The notes: a model not told the origin generated them from the sequence alone. A stretch of DNA of 64,000 bases from Batillaria attramentaria (GCA_018292915.2 JACVVK020000146.1:1185001-1249000), one strand, 5' to 3'. Positions 1 through 13,379 are shown, counted from the first letter of the stretch. Program-made: numbers and translations.

Positions 1-768
1 GAGCAGACAACACAATGCAGCTGCTAGAAGGTTAATGCGGTGTCAGGCAACGCGTCATTGTTCTCCCTAAAAAAAAAAAAAAAAAAAACCTCTACACGCC
101 TTCTCCAGTCTGCAGTTCAGCCCGAGAAATCACGTGCACATCAACGGTGCACAGAATGGGTAAGCCGGAAACAACACACAAGCTGCCTCAGGTTTGAGGG
201 CTGAAGCATGAACTGTGGTTGTGCACAAAGCAACAATTAATCAGCACCGACTGATGTCGAATGAGGCCGAACGTTGACGGGAATGACCGAGGCTTGCCGG
301 GAGTTAGCGAGCTAATTTACGGGAACTCCTGCCTGGGAGGTTGGACCTGTGTTTAAGTCGAAAACAGCAGGGTGGCCGCCCTTGCCAATTTATCAGTAAT
401 AGCGGTAAATGTTTGAAAATCGCCAGGGAACATTTACGCCCGCATAAAATGCAGTCACACGCCACGCAGGTAAATTTGAGACGAGCTTTTTCTAAACAGA
501 GTGGCGCGTGTGTTGCCCGCATGGAGGCTGAAGTACCTCCTATTACCGTGGCAGATATATGGCTGGTAAACGTCTCCATAGCATATGTTTCGAAGTTTGG
601 TTTGAACGAAATCCCCGTCTGTTCAATGAGTCGTAATGGAGTTCTTTTTCTTGCACAGCTGAGATAGATGAAAACAAAGCAAAGAGGATGCAGGCGTGAG
701 TTTGAAAAAAAAAAAGAGCAAGCTCTCTCTCTCTCTCTCAAAAAAACCTATATTTATCGTACGCCTCG

Positions 769-1109
<341 letters not shown>

Positions 1110-1339
1110 CCGCTTGGGTTCCGTTGCTAATCTGCTAGTCTTGTTATGTACATGGAACTCCAAAACTCAGTATTTCGCTCTCACTCTTAACCAGTGTGTC
1201 GCTGAAGTCAATAGAACGACAATCCTCACAATCTTCCAGTGTGTACACGACTTTATAATAAAAAGCCAGCGCTTTGCTATATAATAGTTAAAGCACTTAC
1301 TGTGCCGCGGGCAGTCTGTCAGCTGCGCCAACCGAACCA

Positions 1340-1553
1340 ATTCCCCCTCCCCCGCCCTTCCTTTCCCCTCCCTCTCTCGTGTTCTCACTGTCCCTTCTTC
1401 TTACTCTCCCTCTTCCCCTGTCCCTCCCTCTCTTGTCTTATTATTATTATTATGCTGTATGCTGTGACAGTATTCGCCGTACTACCTTGTGAATGTTCAC
1501 AGGCGCAGGCTATATATAGGCTTCTGGCCTTTTGCCACCGCCTGAATACTTGT
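1340..1553 (+). repeat. Dispersed repeat R2 (polypyrimidine plus unique part)
   Basis: A CT-rich stretch with CTTACTCTCCCTCTTCCCC, then (TTA)n, then GTGACAGTATTCGCCGTACT, GTGAATGTTCACAGGC and TTGCCACCGCCTGAATAC. The inverted relative is at 14331-14595. Confidence 0.7.
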
Positions 1554-2149
1554 TTGTGTAAACTGGCCATCGGAATTAAACCAAGTTTAAATCCATAGAA
1601 CGACAAGAGTCACGAAACGCACAGATGGAGGGTTTGCTTTCAAGGTTAAACGCTGCGGACCAACCCGTCAGTGACGGCCAAGATAAAACACGACAGACGT
1701 TATGGGCACGTTACCCCCCTCCCCCCCCCCCCCCTCCCCCTCCCGTAAATCTCCGCCCCCCCGGCATTCACTCACCCGTTTCCCAACACAATCCAACTCC
1801 TCTTCTGTCTCTTTTCTCCTCATCCAGGTGTCCACCGGACCGTATCCCCAGTCCCCTCCCTCCAGCAACCCACCCGTATCAGTGACCCTCGGTTGGCCGT
1901 CCTTGCAAAAGAGTTACCCTACTTACGGAATTTCAAGGTTGATGAAGGGTACCAATCGTTCGTACAGTGGGCAGCTGAACCTGTCGTGGTGCAACGTCCG
2001 CCCCAGTCACAGTCCCTCCAAACCCCCACCTCTACTCCCACCCCAACCCCCCAACCCCCTTTAAAAAAAAATGCTGTTTGATTTTGTTGTTGGTGTTCGT
2101 TTGTTTCTTTGTTTGGTTGGTTGGTTGGTTGTTGTTGTTGGTGTTGTTG

Positions 2150-2212
<63 letters not shown>

Positions 2213-2238
2213 GTTTGGGATTTTGGGCTTTTTTTATA

Positions 2239-2269
<31 letters not shown>

Positions 2270-2300
2270 GGTGGGTGGGTGGGGGGAAGGGGGGCTTGAA
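2150..2300. repeat. (GT)n, then (GT)n/(GGGT)n
   Basis: (GT)n 2150-2211, a short T-rich gap, (GT)n 2240-2261, then GGGT units leading into a SINE 3' end. Confidence 0.95.
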
Positions 2301-2402
2301 GGGTGGGTGGGTGTTTGGGAGTTTAACGTCCTTTTCCACCACGTAAGGGGGACAACGAAAAACAGGTCAGAACAAATATTTGGCCCCATTCAGGATTCGA
2401 AG
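2301..2402 (-). mobile_element. Partial tRNA-derived SINE
   Basis: Minus-strand copy with the GGGTGGGTGGGTGTTTGGGA 3' end and CCTTTTCCACCACG. It lacks the GATATCAAAGACGG segment (internal deletion at about 2349) and stops before the A box. Lies after a (GT)n/(GGGT)n stretch. Confidence 0.75.
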
Positions 2403-2920
2403 GAGGGAAAGGGGGGGGGGGGGGTTCGGATCTTGAAACTCCCAGTACATGTACCTGAGTGAAGGATGATCCTCTGAAAAAGTTTCCCACTACCTCCCCC
2501 CGCCCTGACCCCCCCCCCCCCCCCCCCTCCTACTTTCGCCCCCCTACTCCCCACCCCTCCCCTGTCCAGCTTCCGCCCCCTTGTCCCTGGCCCCGTGCCC
2601 TCGACAGACGGACCAAGACCTCACCACAATTGTCACCGCAAATGCACAATGGTCATTTCTCTTTGAGGTCAGTAGGATGGTCTCATTGACCATCTGATAG
2701 ACTGGCGGCTCGTGGTAGGGGGTCTGTGTGAACACACGCTCGAACTTTGACCACGAAGCCCTCTCAAACTGCCCTGTCTGTCTGTCTTCAGTTTACAAGC
2801 AGCGGCATGGCAGTTATCCAAGTTTATCGCTTGTGCGGCGTTAAGCCCTAAAAACTCACTCAAAACTCCACGTTTATCTTGTTTATGATGAAGCAAATGG
2901 CAAACGTATGGTAATTCACA

Positions 2921-3100
2921 TGATTCAAAGATTCAAGATTCAAAGATTCAAACGACTTTATTGTGTCCATCAAGAACAAATTTGTTTGTTTGTTGTTGTT
3001 GTTGTTGTTTGTTTTGTTTGTTTTGTTTTTTGGCCAGGGGCATGAATAAATAGAATAAAGGGTTAATATTTAAAAGCAGCTTCACTATGTATGACTATTA
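2921..3100 (-). mobile_element. LINE 3' tail with GATTCAA repeats
   Basis: On the minus strand the sequence reads ...ACAATAAAGTCGTTTGAATC followed by further TTTGAATC units (2921-2950 on plus). A tail of 7-8 bp repeats after an AATAAAG-like end is the usual 3' end of several mollusc non-LTR elements. No coding part remains. Confidence 0.45.
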
Positions 3101-3312
3101 CAAGACGAGCAAACTGAAACTGATAAGAAAAGACACAATGCACAAAATTGATTCACCACTACTGATGATAGCGGGACGGGCATGAAATGATTGTAACCGG
3201 GTTGCACTGTGCAAACAGTGATCGATCTGTGAAGCTGTAATAGGCGTAAATTGTAATGACCATAATTATGACCTGTTAGCCTTTGTCACGTTTGTTTTTG
3301 TTATTCTTCTGC

Positions 3313-3313
<1 letters not shown>

Positions 3314-3382
<69 letters not shown>
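3314..3382. repeat. (GT)n microsatellite
   Basis: Uninterrupted GT repeat of about 34 units. Confidence 0.97.
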
Positions 3383-3383
<1 letters not shown>

Positions 3384-3601
3384 TGTTAGTTTTGTTTCTT
3401 TGTTATGTTGTTTCCATAGTAATGGAAACAACATCATAGGACGGACTAAAAATTCCACGTTCAAAGGCACGTTTTGTGGAACAAACGCACGTCGCTCGCA
3501 TTCTCCGCACAGACATGATGCAAGTGTAACTCTGACAGTAACAACGTTGTTACTGGCGGGCATGGTGCCCCTGAACGCACTTCTCCGCCACAGTGAGTGC
3601 C

Positions 3602-3604
<3 letters not shown>

Positions 3605-3666
<62 letters not shown>
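3605..3666. repeat. (GT)n microsatellite
   Basis: Uninterrupted GT repeat of about 31 units beside repeat R1. Confidence 0.97.
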
Positions 3667-3667
<1 letters not shown>

Positions 3668-3717
3668 TTTGTGTCCAGGCCTTTTTATTTTCGCCTTACA
3701 AAGCCTCGATACTTATG

Positions 3718-4140
3718 AAAGGCATACAGCAGAGTGTGGAAAACTTTTCATCGAATTCGTTTAATAAGTGCATCAGAATCAGACACTTGGGTCAGAATAT
3801 AGCATCTGACACCATTGTGGTGACTCTGGCCGGCGTATGAATTGTTCTAGAAGTGTACCGCGTACGAAGCAGACGACATTAATTCAGTGGTTGTGGACGG
3901 AGGACCAGCTAGACGGCGCTGATTGGTAGCTATTTTTAGAAGCTTTGTCGATCCCAAGGCTGTTCAGGAATGGACCGTAGGCTAAACAAAAATCGCATTT
4001 CTCTAATATTAGAAGCCACAAAGTCACGAAAACGGTCGCGATGGTCAAATGAAACATCCTTCTATCTGGTAAACAGTCTGTGAGCTTCGAAAGCGGCAGT
4101 TTTTCGTCTGCCCGGCGTTACGAACATGTGGAAGCTTTAG
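3718..4140 (-). repeat. Dispersed repeat R1, uninterrupted copy
   Basis: Reverse-complement relative of 58275-59220 over its whole length: GGCATAC, GTGGAAAACTTTTC, TTGTTCTAGAAGTGTACC, GGACCAGCTAGACGGC, AACATCCTTCTATCTGG, AAGCGGCAGTTTTTC. It lacks the two MITEs that interrupt the 58-kb copy. Non-coding; probably a non-autonomous element. Confidence 0.75.
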
Positions 4141-4220
4141 GCGTCCTTTTACACCACATACGTGAGAAGTGAACTGGTGCCGCACGGCTTGCATTTCGGA
4201 AGAACTGGAATGGACATTGG

Positions 4221-4553
4221 ATGGCTGCTCGATTCGTTCATAGCACGTCTGTGTCCCAGTTCGAGAAACAGGAAACGATGGACAACAGAACTTATTCAGC
4301 AGGATGTCAGACCCCCCTACTGGACTCATCACTGTTGACCAACTCCTCATCTTCCCCCATGAAACAGCCCAGAACAACGCTGGCTCATGGCTGCTCGGTT
4401 CGTTCATAGCACGTCTGTCTCCAAGTGCGAGAAACAGGAAAAGATGGACAACAGAAATTATTCAGCAGAATGTCAGACCCCCTACTGGACCCATCGCTGT
4501 TGACCAACTCCTCATCTTCCCCCATGCAACAGCCCAGAACAATGCCGGCTCAC
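4221..4553. repeat. 166-bp tandem duplication
   Basis: ATGGCTGCTC starts at 4221 and 4387; both units continue with TTCGTTCATAGCACGTCTGT, GACAACAGAA, CCCCTACTGGAC and ACAGCCCAGAACAA. About 10 percent divergence by eye. Confidence 0.85.
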
Positions 4554-4559
4554 TGTCTG

Positions 4560-5230
4560 TCATCCAACTGCGCACTCAGGTGGAAGGACGACCCCTGTGA
4601 CAGATCCCCCCCTTCCAAGATCACAGGTCCTGAGGTTGCGCCCCCTTATTGGTTTGCCAACAGAGTTAATGTTCCTTGATTGTGCGACGCAAGGAGACAG
4701 GATGGTCAGGGAGTTTTTTGTTAGGGCCGAGTCGGACACGGACAGAGACATTGTGGTCATCTGTTGGAGAACCCGCTTTTGTCCTCAATCGTTTTCGGGA
4801 AGGAGGGGCCTTCTCAAGACGTTGTATTCTTTTCCCAGGCTTGTCCAGTTGGTGGAGAGGACGAGACAGATGCGCTAGTGTCCGGAACAGCACGGCCCGA
4901 CTCCCATATGGTGACCGCTGGCAAAGAAGTTTTCCAAGGACCACGCAAAGAAGGAGGTGGAAGGTTTTGGGGGCGGAGTGACCGTGACATCTGTTTTAGT
5001 TTTGTCCTGTGCTTGAGGGCCTCGAAGGAACCCGTCTTAATTTGCTAGAACGAAGGCTTGGTTTCGGCGGGAGTTGAAATTATACCGACCCCTAACTTAT
5101 CCTGTGTTTTATTGTTGTTGTTGTTATTTTTGTTCTTTCGAGTTGAGAATTGTCCACAGTAACCAAGGACAAGGAAAGCAGATGTAGGTGAATTTAAAAG
5201 TGTTCATATGGACCGTTCAGTTACTGTAGC
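4560..5230. other. No gene seen
   Basis: Mixed-composition sequence without splice-framed ORF or known element. Frames of 90-100 codons occur on both strands but overlap and show no family motif. Confidence 0.5.
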
Positions 5231-5240
5231 CACCAAACCG

Positions 5241-5243
5241 CCT

Positions 5244-5274
<31 letters not shown>

Positions 5275-5279
5275 ACGCG

Positions 5280-5319
<40 letters not shown>
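5241..5319. repeat. (CT)n plus (GT)n compound microsatellite
   Basis: CT units then ACGCGTCC then GT units to 5319. Confidence 0.95.
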
Positions 5320-5322
<3 letters not shown>

Positions 5323-6027
5323 TGTATTTTCAATCTTTCTTATACTTATCCTTCCATGCTTTTTTTTTTTAGCAACGGCAAAAAATAGAACAGTGTATTT
5401 CCAAATCTTTTTCTTTGAAATATAAAGGTCTTCTGTTGGTTTGTTCTCTCGTAGCTTGCCCACCAGGGCTGTCTCCAAGTACTCCAAGACTTTTTGCCAC
5501 TTGCCAAGTTCAGGTTAGGTATGCACTGACGAACCCAGAAAGGAACCAGGCAATGTTCTGCCAATCGCGTTTAGCCAGCAACTCCAGCCCCACTCAAAAA
5601 TTGATCAGCGTTGTCACCCAGAACTCTCCCCCCAGAACAAGCGGGACTAATTGCAAGACGGCAGGATCAAACCCAATCAGAGGGCAAGGCGAGACAAGAG
5701 ATCTGACCATCCGGTCATTACATCAGTTTGTCCCCATCAATTATGCTAGGCGGGGACAAGAATGGCAGTGACCCGGTCAGTTGCGTCGTGTGACCGGGCT
5801 GGCCGCCCGGCTTATGACGTTCACACGTCCCGCCGTGCGCAGTGTCGTCTGTTTTTGTGACACTGGAAGAGGCTTGCTATTTGCGGGCGTGGTGGTACCT
5901 CTGCGCTTCCAGTCAGCGCTGTCATGAGCGATGAGATTGTGTGGATGACTTGATGTTAGTAAATCTGATCATTGAACTAAGAGAGAGACAGAGACACAGA
6001 GAGAGACAGAGAGAGAGACAGAGACCT

Positions 6028-6090
6028 CAATGAAACTTTATTTTACGACGGTTTAAGCAACTTAACATTAACAGTCAGTTTTTCATACCT
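6028..6090 (-). mobile_element. Diverged retroposon 3' end (AAAGTTTCATT type)
   Basis: CAATGAAACTTTATTTTACG follows a GAGACAGA-rich tract. Only the terminal part is similar to 6352-6440. Confidence 0.4.
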
Positions 6091-6287
6091 ACCTACCTGC
6101 CTGCCGCAACTAAACTCGCGCTCGCCTATTTTATGACACTGATGCGGACGAGATGGACGTTAACCCTGCAGAGCGCATAGACACCCCCCCCCCCTCCCTC
6201 TCTCTCTCTCTCTCTTCTCATGTGTTTGCATTGATACCTATGTACCGTTTGTGTGTCGTGCCTGCGTCCTTCCGTAGTTAGACAACT

Positions 6288-6288
<1 letters not shown>

Positions 6289-6354
<66 letters not shown>
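6289..6354. repeat. (GT)n microsatellite
   Basis: GT repeat directly preceding the retroposon piece at 6352. Confidence 0.97.
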
Positions 6355-6356
<2 letters not shown>

Positions 6357-6432
6357 CATTAGCAACGGCAAGACTGAAAACTGGGCTACTAGACCAATGT
6401 CTTTTACCGTTGACAAATAAAGTTTCATTTCA

Positions 6433-6440
<8 letters not shown>
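6352..6440 (+). mobile_element. 3' end of a retroposon with AAATAAAGTTTCATT tail
   Basis: GCATTAGCAACGGCAAGACT ... TTTTACCGTTGACAAATAAA then GTTTCATTTCAT and (CT)n. Inverted relatives at 18711-18785, 12941-12990 and 6028-6090 show the same end next to (GA)n. The family is not identified. Confidence 0.55.
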
Positions 6441-6466
<26 letters not shown>

Positions 6467-6536
6467 GTTGCCCCGTCTTTGATACCACCCGTATGTGGTG
6501 GAAAAGGACGTTAGATCCCAAAACACCCACCCACCC
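6467..6536 (+). mobile_element. 5'-truncated tRNA-derived SINE between (CT)n tracts
   Basis: 3' part of the family from GTTGCCCCGTCTTTGATACC to CACCCACCCACC. Both flanks are (CT)n, so a target duplication cannot be told from the microsatellite. Confidence 0.8.
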
Positions 6537-6790
6537 TCTCTCTCTCTCTCTCTCTCTCTGTTGCAGTGCTGATTCACCATAATCACGGATCAATTTACTC
6601 TGCCATTGCACTACTGTCACAATGTATATGTTCCACCCTGAGCATAACCATCAGCTGTGCCTGTTCAAACTCATTAATTGTTACCTTTCTGCAACCCGTT
6701 TTGCAATAACCTTCTCAGTGTAAACTAACACAGCAACAACAACAACAAGATCTGCAGAAAACCATCCAACTGAACTGTTCCAGCGTCCCG

Positions 6791-6858
6791 CCGTCTTTGA
6801 TATCACCCTTGCGTGGTGGAAAAGGACGTTAAACTCCCAAACACCCACCCGCCCACCC
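6791..6858 (+). mobile_element. 5'-truncated tRNA-derived SINE
   Basis: 3' part only (CCGTCTTTGATATCACC to the CACCC tail). An 8-bp repeat GCGTCCCG occurs at 6783-6790 and 6859-6866, a short but plausible target duplication. Confidence 0.75.
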
Positions 6859-7708
6859 GCGTCCCGGCGACTGGAGAACTTCTGGTCATTCTCATTTTTG
6901 TTCGTGTAGCATCGGTGGCCAAGAGCTGTCGGGGCCCGAACACTGACAAGGAACCTCCTCCTTGTCTAATTGTCCAGTGTGTTAGTCGACAAACCGAGCG
7001 ACATATGGGAGGCTTTTGTTTTCACAACTCTCAACAGAGTTGCGTCTGTTAGCACACAGATGTCCGAGTTCTGCGACTGAGGCGTAGTTGATCACGGGCA
7101 GGCTAGAAGTTCCGCCTCTCCTCATGCAAGGACAGCTATTCAACTGTTTCGACGGGTGTATTTCAGGATTGCCTTTCTCCACACCCTAGTCTTCCTTTCA
7201 TTCTGGAGAACCTAATGCGAGCTTGCCACAGCCTGCCCACCCGATTTCAACATCCTTTCAACAGAAGGCTTAAAGTCGGCAGTGTGTCTCACACGCTTTC
7301 TTCGTTATGATGTCTTGCACCTCGCCATAAACAGGCTTGAAAGTGGTCGTGCTAGTTTTGTCAATACAGCGGCACTGTAGACTTTTGTTCGGTCTCAAGT
7401 TTGATTTCAAGCGAGGCCATTTAACGCTGAAAACGGTTGCATGTTGTTCTTCTCTTTTCTCCAGCGCAGCTTGCAAGTGTTTGGCTTTTAGAGAGCAAAC
7501 TGATCTGCCCGCGCCGGCTCTGTGAGAATGGTCACGCCCTCAATGCAAGCTTTTCTATCAGGCATGAAAAATATATGAACCTGAAAATGAGCAAAGCGCT
7601 GGTAAACGCCTTTAGTTTTTTCACTCTCTTTCTCCTGGTCACGGTGAAAAGTCAACCGGTGACTTTTTTTTTTTTTCCTCATGTCAAAGAGTGCAGAAAG
7701 CACATAGA

Positions 7709-7711
<3 letters not shown>

Positions 7712-7805
<94 letters not shown>

Positions 7806-7822
7806 GCACGCACGCACGCACA
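7712..7822. repeat. (CT)n(CA)n(CGCA)n compound microsatellite
   Basis: Three simple repeats in series, changing unit without spacer. Confidence 0.96.
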
Positions 7823-7859
7823 CGAACAAGCGCGCGCCATATTTAGTATATAGTTAGAA

Positions 7860-8598
7860 GGATAATCAAAAGAAAATGAAATACAAGTAGTGATGTTGAA
7901 TGTTCTCTTTGCAAGATATCTCTTTTTTTTTTAACTGCACTTTTTATCACTGTTCGTGAATATAATAACAAAAAAACAAAAAAAGGAAAATGGCAGCAAA
8001 CCGAAAAATGAACAAACGCAACACAATCTGATTTCTCACAAAATTACACAGAGCGACTGACAGACAGGGGCTCGTAACTCACTCAACTCAATTACATGGG
8101 GATGTCCTCCCCTGTTTTCAAGGCTTTGTTAGCGATGACATCCCAGCGACAAACCAACGACATTAAATTGATTAACCATTTAACGCTGTCAGTCCACAGC
8201 TACCCTATGGGCAGGCAGAGTCGTTCAACGCCATCTCACTGTTCTCTCAGAGGCGCAGGTGTTAAATTGAAAAAAATATCACATCGGCCGCCATGACAGG
8301 TCATTGTCTTGAGCCAGATGTTTAGAAGCGGACCGAAAGATATTTTATACGCAACGGAAATTCACTCACAGAGTTTGTTGCCTGAGTCAGTAGTTGGATC
8401 CAGATCGAAATATCTGTGATTAGAAGAAGAGGGGTAGGGATGCCCGGGTGGGGGGAGGCGGGAGGGGTGGTGGCGGGGTGTGTATGTGTGTAGGCGGGGG
8501 GGGGGGAGGAGGGGCGGAGGGGGGGAGTGGCGGGGGGGGGGGGGGGGTCATGAAAATGACAGCGGGGAAGGGTGATGATGGCTAGGACTCGGGTTCTG

Positions 8599-8629
<31 letters not shown>

Positions 8630-10680
8630 TGCCGGTTTGTTTGTTTTTTTGTGCTGTATGGGTGGTACAGTATCATTGACGCGTAAGCAAACTTTACAGA
8701 ATTCACGAACCATTTGATAAAAGAGATTGTATAATTCCTCCTTGCTTCCTGTCGTACATCTGTTCTGCACTATAGAACCGACTGTTGCACTCCATTTCTC
8801 GTATTTTCACTTGAGGATTTTTATTCACTTCCGTTGGTATAAAATATTCAATTTAAGATCAGAAAATGAACTAAAGTCCATTTAAGTCAGGGCCCTAATT
8901 TGTTCTAAACCCTCCAACCCAAACAAAACATGTAGAAAGGAAATTCATTCATCGGTGAAGATATTTTCCAAGTACTCTATCGACTAATATTTACACCTGT
9001 TTCGGCTAGCCAATATTCCCACGAAGCTACCGCGAAACTTGGCGTTCTTCGGCCGGTTAAGTTCAGCCACGCAACACCGACAAAGCTCGCCTCCTTTCTC
9101 TTCACATCTCATCAAACTTTTATCCGACAGTCACTCTAGCGCAACGAACCTTCATTTGGCGGGCTTTTAAGCTCTTAAACCGTCTTGCTTGTTTAATTAG
9201 ATTCATTACGAGGCAACGGAAATAATGTCTCGGACAACCCGCACATCAAATAGCGGCCGCGGTGAATCAGGGGTTGTCTCCCTCTGCGTTGTCCCGGGAA
9301 CGGAAGCGTGATTTCGACGTTGCCATGGTGACGCGTGCAGGCACTTTTTCTGTATAATTATTCCCGTCAGTTGCCGATGACGCATCGAAACACGTGGACA
9401 GAGACGAGTTCAGAGGATGTTAAGCACAAAGTGTGGCATTAAAATTGCATGCTAGCAAGACAAAAAGCGGGATTTAGGTAAATGTATTTATCGATAACGG
9501 CAGCAACATGACTTTTTTCCCCCCAAGAATTTTTTTTCTTTCTAAATTTAAACTGTTCCAATTGAACCGAACGCGAGAACTGCAGAAAAATCTACCTCGG
9601 TTTAAGATCTTTACACTGTCCGTGCAACGCTGCTGTTCTGGCATATCCTTATATATATATCGACTAACAAAGTGCCCGCCATTCCTTGAAGTTTCCATCG
9701 TTTGTCAACATCAACCCAGCCTTTTTTTTTATTTGCTTGTTTGTTTGTTTGTTTGTTTGAGTCTATGATTGTGTATTTGTTTCCATATTTAATTGCCGAA
9801 ACAAAATTCAGTCTTACTGAACCACAGACACCGAAGAAAAAAATATAGAATAAACATTCTAACTTTGATTTAAAGTGGCAACAACAAAAAATCGACATAA
9901 ACGTCCCCCAGGATCTGTGAAATAAAATGATATTCTGTCCTCCAGACAGAACCCCCCAGTCCCCTCTCACGTCCCTCAAAGTGCACGTGCAGGCAGCACC
10001 GGAAATACGTAACAATCACGCGCGTGCTGCACGTGCGCGCCACCTCAGCTGCGCATGCGCAAGTCTCATAGCCCGCAGTGGAGTCAATAAATGTGTTTAA
10101 CATTTGATAAGAGCCCAGGAAGGGACAAACACCGACGATTTGCGCTAAAAGTCCCATGCACCCAGCCTTCCTCGACATTATTGAAATATTGCTCAAATAA
10201 AACAAAACTTGCCACACTTCTTTCACGCTTTTAAGAGATTTTATAGTCACCTTTGACTCAGTTCAGGTACAAAAAAAAAAAAAAAAAGCTGTCCGCCCTG
10301 CATATTTTTTTTTCCAGTTATAACAGACCCGGTTTTGAATAGACCTGAATAGTTCGAGGATTCCGGCCCTGCCAAATTTAATGTGCTATCGATACAAAGA
10401 GAAAGAAGAGAGAAAGTGCACTTTGGCAGGTAAACCCTCGCGTTTCGCCAGTTGCAAATTAAAACAAAACAACGCTTAACAAATGAGAACAACAACAATA
10501 ACAACAGCAACAATAAGAACAACAATATCAATCACATCCACAACATGAAAAAACAATAACAATACCGACGACGGCGACGATGAAAAGTTAGAGGACGCAG
10601 AAAATTTAGGAATTGTTTTACGACAGCCCTTTTTAATTCAGTTATGTGTCACCTCTATGTACAAAGTGAAAACGGTCTAG
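7860..10680. other. Intergenic, no gene seen
   Basis: Contains G-rich tracts at 8440-8548, an (ATT)n run at 8603-8630, AT-rich stretches at 9480-9860 and the NRF-1 site at 10050. No exon could be supported. Confidence 0.5.
10050..10061. promoter_or_regulatory. Perfect NRF-1-type palindrome
   Basis: TGCGCATGCGCA, an exact match to YGCGCAYGCGCR, beside two CACGTG E-boxes (about 9980 and 10030). No first exon is recognisable next to it, so function is open. Confidence 0.4.
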
Positions 10681-10689
10681 AACTGTATT

Positions 10690-11200
10690 AAGCAGCCGAC
10701 CACCACTTTGATTTCATATTTTCACGGCCGAGTTCTTCTTGGATTTGTTTTGTAGTGTGTTTTTGTTGTTGTTGTTTCTTTGTTTCGCGTCGCTTCGCTT
10801 CGGTTTGTTCTGTTCTTGTTGCTCTGCTCTGCTCTACTTTGTGTTGTTTGTTTGTTGTTGTTCTTGGGTTTGGGGGTCTTTGTTGTTGTTGTTGTTTTTG
10901 TTTGTTTGGGGGGAGGAGTTGTTGTTTTTTGTTTTGTTTTGGTTTGGTTTTTTGTTTGTTTTGTTTTGGGTTCTTTTGTTGGTTTTTGTTGTTGTTGTTG
11001 GGGTTTTGTTGTTGTTGGGGTTTTTGGTTTTGTTTTGTTTTGATCTTGTTGTTTTCCTTTTTTTTGGGGGGGTGGGGGGGTGGGGGGTGTCTTCTTTCTT
11101 TTTGCGTTTTTTTATGACTACTTTTTTTTCGGGGGGGGGGGGGGGGAGGTAGGGGACGGGGTGGGGGGGGGGGGGGGGTCCACATCTCCTCTGCTCCACT
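10690..11200. other. T/G-rich, strand-asymmetric low-complexity block
   Basis: Built from GTT, TTTG and poly-G runs. Reverse strand frames are Pro/Gln/Asn/Lys-rich only because of the repeats. Confidence 0.8.
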
Positions 11201-11494
11201 GTTGTCCCGATGACGGCGCAATATGGAGGATGTCAGTCAAGGCTGGCAGGGTGCCCGGAGGGTCGGCTGGCAGCGACAGAAGAACATCATTACTGGCCAC
11301 GTGTCTCCCCTGGGACCACTGTTTTTACACTGTTCCCGCTACACGCTCCGCTAGCCTGGCTCCGGCCCAACGGCCAATTAACGGTGCCAACTATCACGCC
11401 ACGCAATCCAGCCTTTCGCTATAGCTCATAGGTATGGGCCGATCGGTCAGAAGATCGAGTTGCTGTTTTGGTCGGGTTGTTGTTGTTGTTGTTG

Positions 11495-11712
11495 TTTTAT
11501 GTGTTTGCTTTTGCTGTTGTCGTTGTTGTTGTTTTATGTGTTTGCTCTTGCTGTTGTTGTTGCTTTATGTGTTTGCTTTTGCTGTTGTTGTTGTTGTTTT
11601 ATGTGTTTGCTTTTGTTGTTGTTGTTGTTGCTTTATGTGTTTGCTTTTGCTGTTGTTGTTATTGTTTTATGTGTTTGCTTTTGCTGTTGTTATTTTGTGT
11701 GTTTGCTCTTGT
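11495..11712. repeat. Irregular minisatellite (TTTATGTGTTTGC + GTT runs)
   Basis: Seven copies of TTTATGTGTTTGC (last one TTTGTGTGTTTGC) spaced 27-38 bp by variable (TGT)n. Asymmetric T/G strand. Confidence 0.8.
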
Positions 11713-11969
11713 TGTTGTAGTTGTTGGATTTTGTTGTTGTTTTTTGTTTTACTCTATTTTCAACTCAGAGCACTTAAGCAGCTGGCCTTAGGGGGTTTTA
11801 ACCCAAAGAGGTACGCGGTCTCCTGTGTTATTTTTCCACAAGTCGCTATTACCCCCCCCCCCCCCCCCCCCCAACACCCCATTTCCCCATCCGACTCCCC
11901 CAAACAATGGAATTTTGTTCACAAGCAGGTGTTTCAATTAATTGGTCAACCACGGAGGTATTTTCTTGT

Positions 11970-11993
11970 GCGTGCGTGCGTGCGTGCGCGCGC

Positions 11994-12039
<46 letters not shown>

Positions 12040-12066
12040 GTGTGTGCGTGCGTGCGTGCGTGCGTG
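11970..12066. repeat. (GCGT)n/(GT)n compound microsatellite
   Basis: GTGC units on both sides of a (GT)n core at 11999-12034. Confidence 0.94.
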
Positions 12067-12469
12067 TGCCTGTGCCGTTTTAGAGAGACAGTCAGACCGA
12101 GACAGAGCCGGATAGAGACTTAGTCGAAATCTCAAACCACCTGCAAATTTCTTGAACCAAAACCATTCGCAGATGTTTTCCCACAACGCCACATACATGC
12201 TCTTCAGTATTCCCACCTGCTACTCCGCAATTTCCCATTGTATCGGCACCGACCGTCGTACCGCAAATATGTTTTTCAAAGCACCCACCGCAGGTGCGTG
12301 TATTGTACACGCGCGGCGATGTAAAAATGACTTACCATTCAGTGCAGCAACTTTAGGTGTCTGGTGTCTGCGTTATGAATTTAAAGTGACGTTTGAGACA
12401 TTTCATCGCAAACCAGCGATGGGGCAGGTGTTGAATGGCGAGTGTACAATTGGTGCGTGTGGGTAAATC

Positions 12470-12741
<272 letters not shown>

Positions 12742-12745
12742 AGAG

Positions 12746-12919
12746 GGTGGGTGGGTGTTTGGGTGTTTAACGTCCTTTTCCACCACATACGGGTGATATC
12801 AAAGACGGGGCAACGATAAAGAAGCCAGCACAAATATCTGGCTCCAGCCGGGATACGAACTCACGACCCGAGCGTTAGAAGTCCAACGCTCTACCATTCG
12901 GCCACCCCGGCTCCCCCAT
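12746..12919 (-). mobile_element. tRNA-derived SINE inside purine-rich microsatellites
   Basis: Full-length copy. The 10-bp repeat ACACTGAGAG occurs at 12736-12745 and 12920-12929. A (CA)n tract abuts one side and (GA)n the other. Confidence 0.85.
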
Positions 12920-12940
12920 ACACTGAGAGAGAAAGAGAGA

Positions 12941-13058
12941 GAATGAACGAAACTTTATTTTACAAGGATAAAAGATTAGGTGCGCAGACCCGTTTTTTTT
13001 TAGATCTTGTCCTTATTAAACTACAAATACTAAACTTGGAAGACTGCAGCTATTTCTT

Positions 13059-13062
<4 letters not shown>
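12941..13062 (-). mobile_element. Diverged retroposon 3' end (AAAGTTTCG type)
   Basis: GAATGAACGAAACTTTATTT follows (GA)n as in the other copies; the body is diverged and leads into (CA)n. Confidence 0.4.

Positions 13063-13379
<317 letters not shown>

Noticed and set aside
4142..4167. Another SINE fragment (CGTCCTTTTACACCACATAC)
   Set aside because: Similarity is limited to about 25 bp and no flanking structure supports it.
10688..11221. 177-codon Pro/Gln/Asn/Lys frame on the minus strand
   Set aside because: Low-complexity T/G block read in reverse; no family motif or splice structure.
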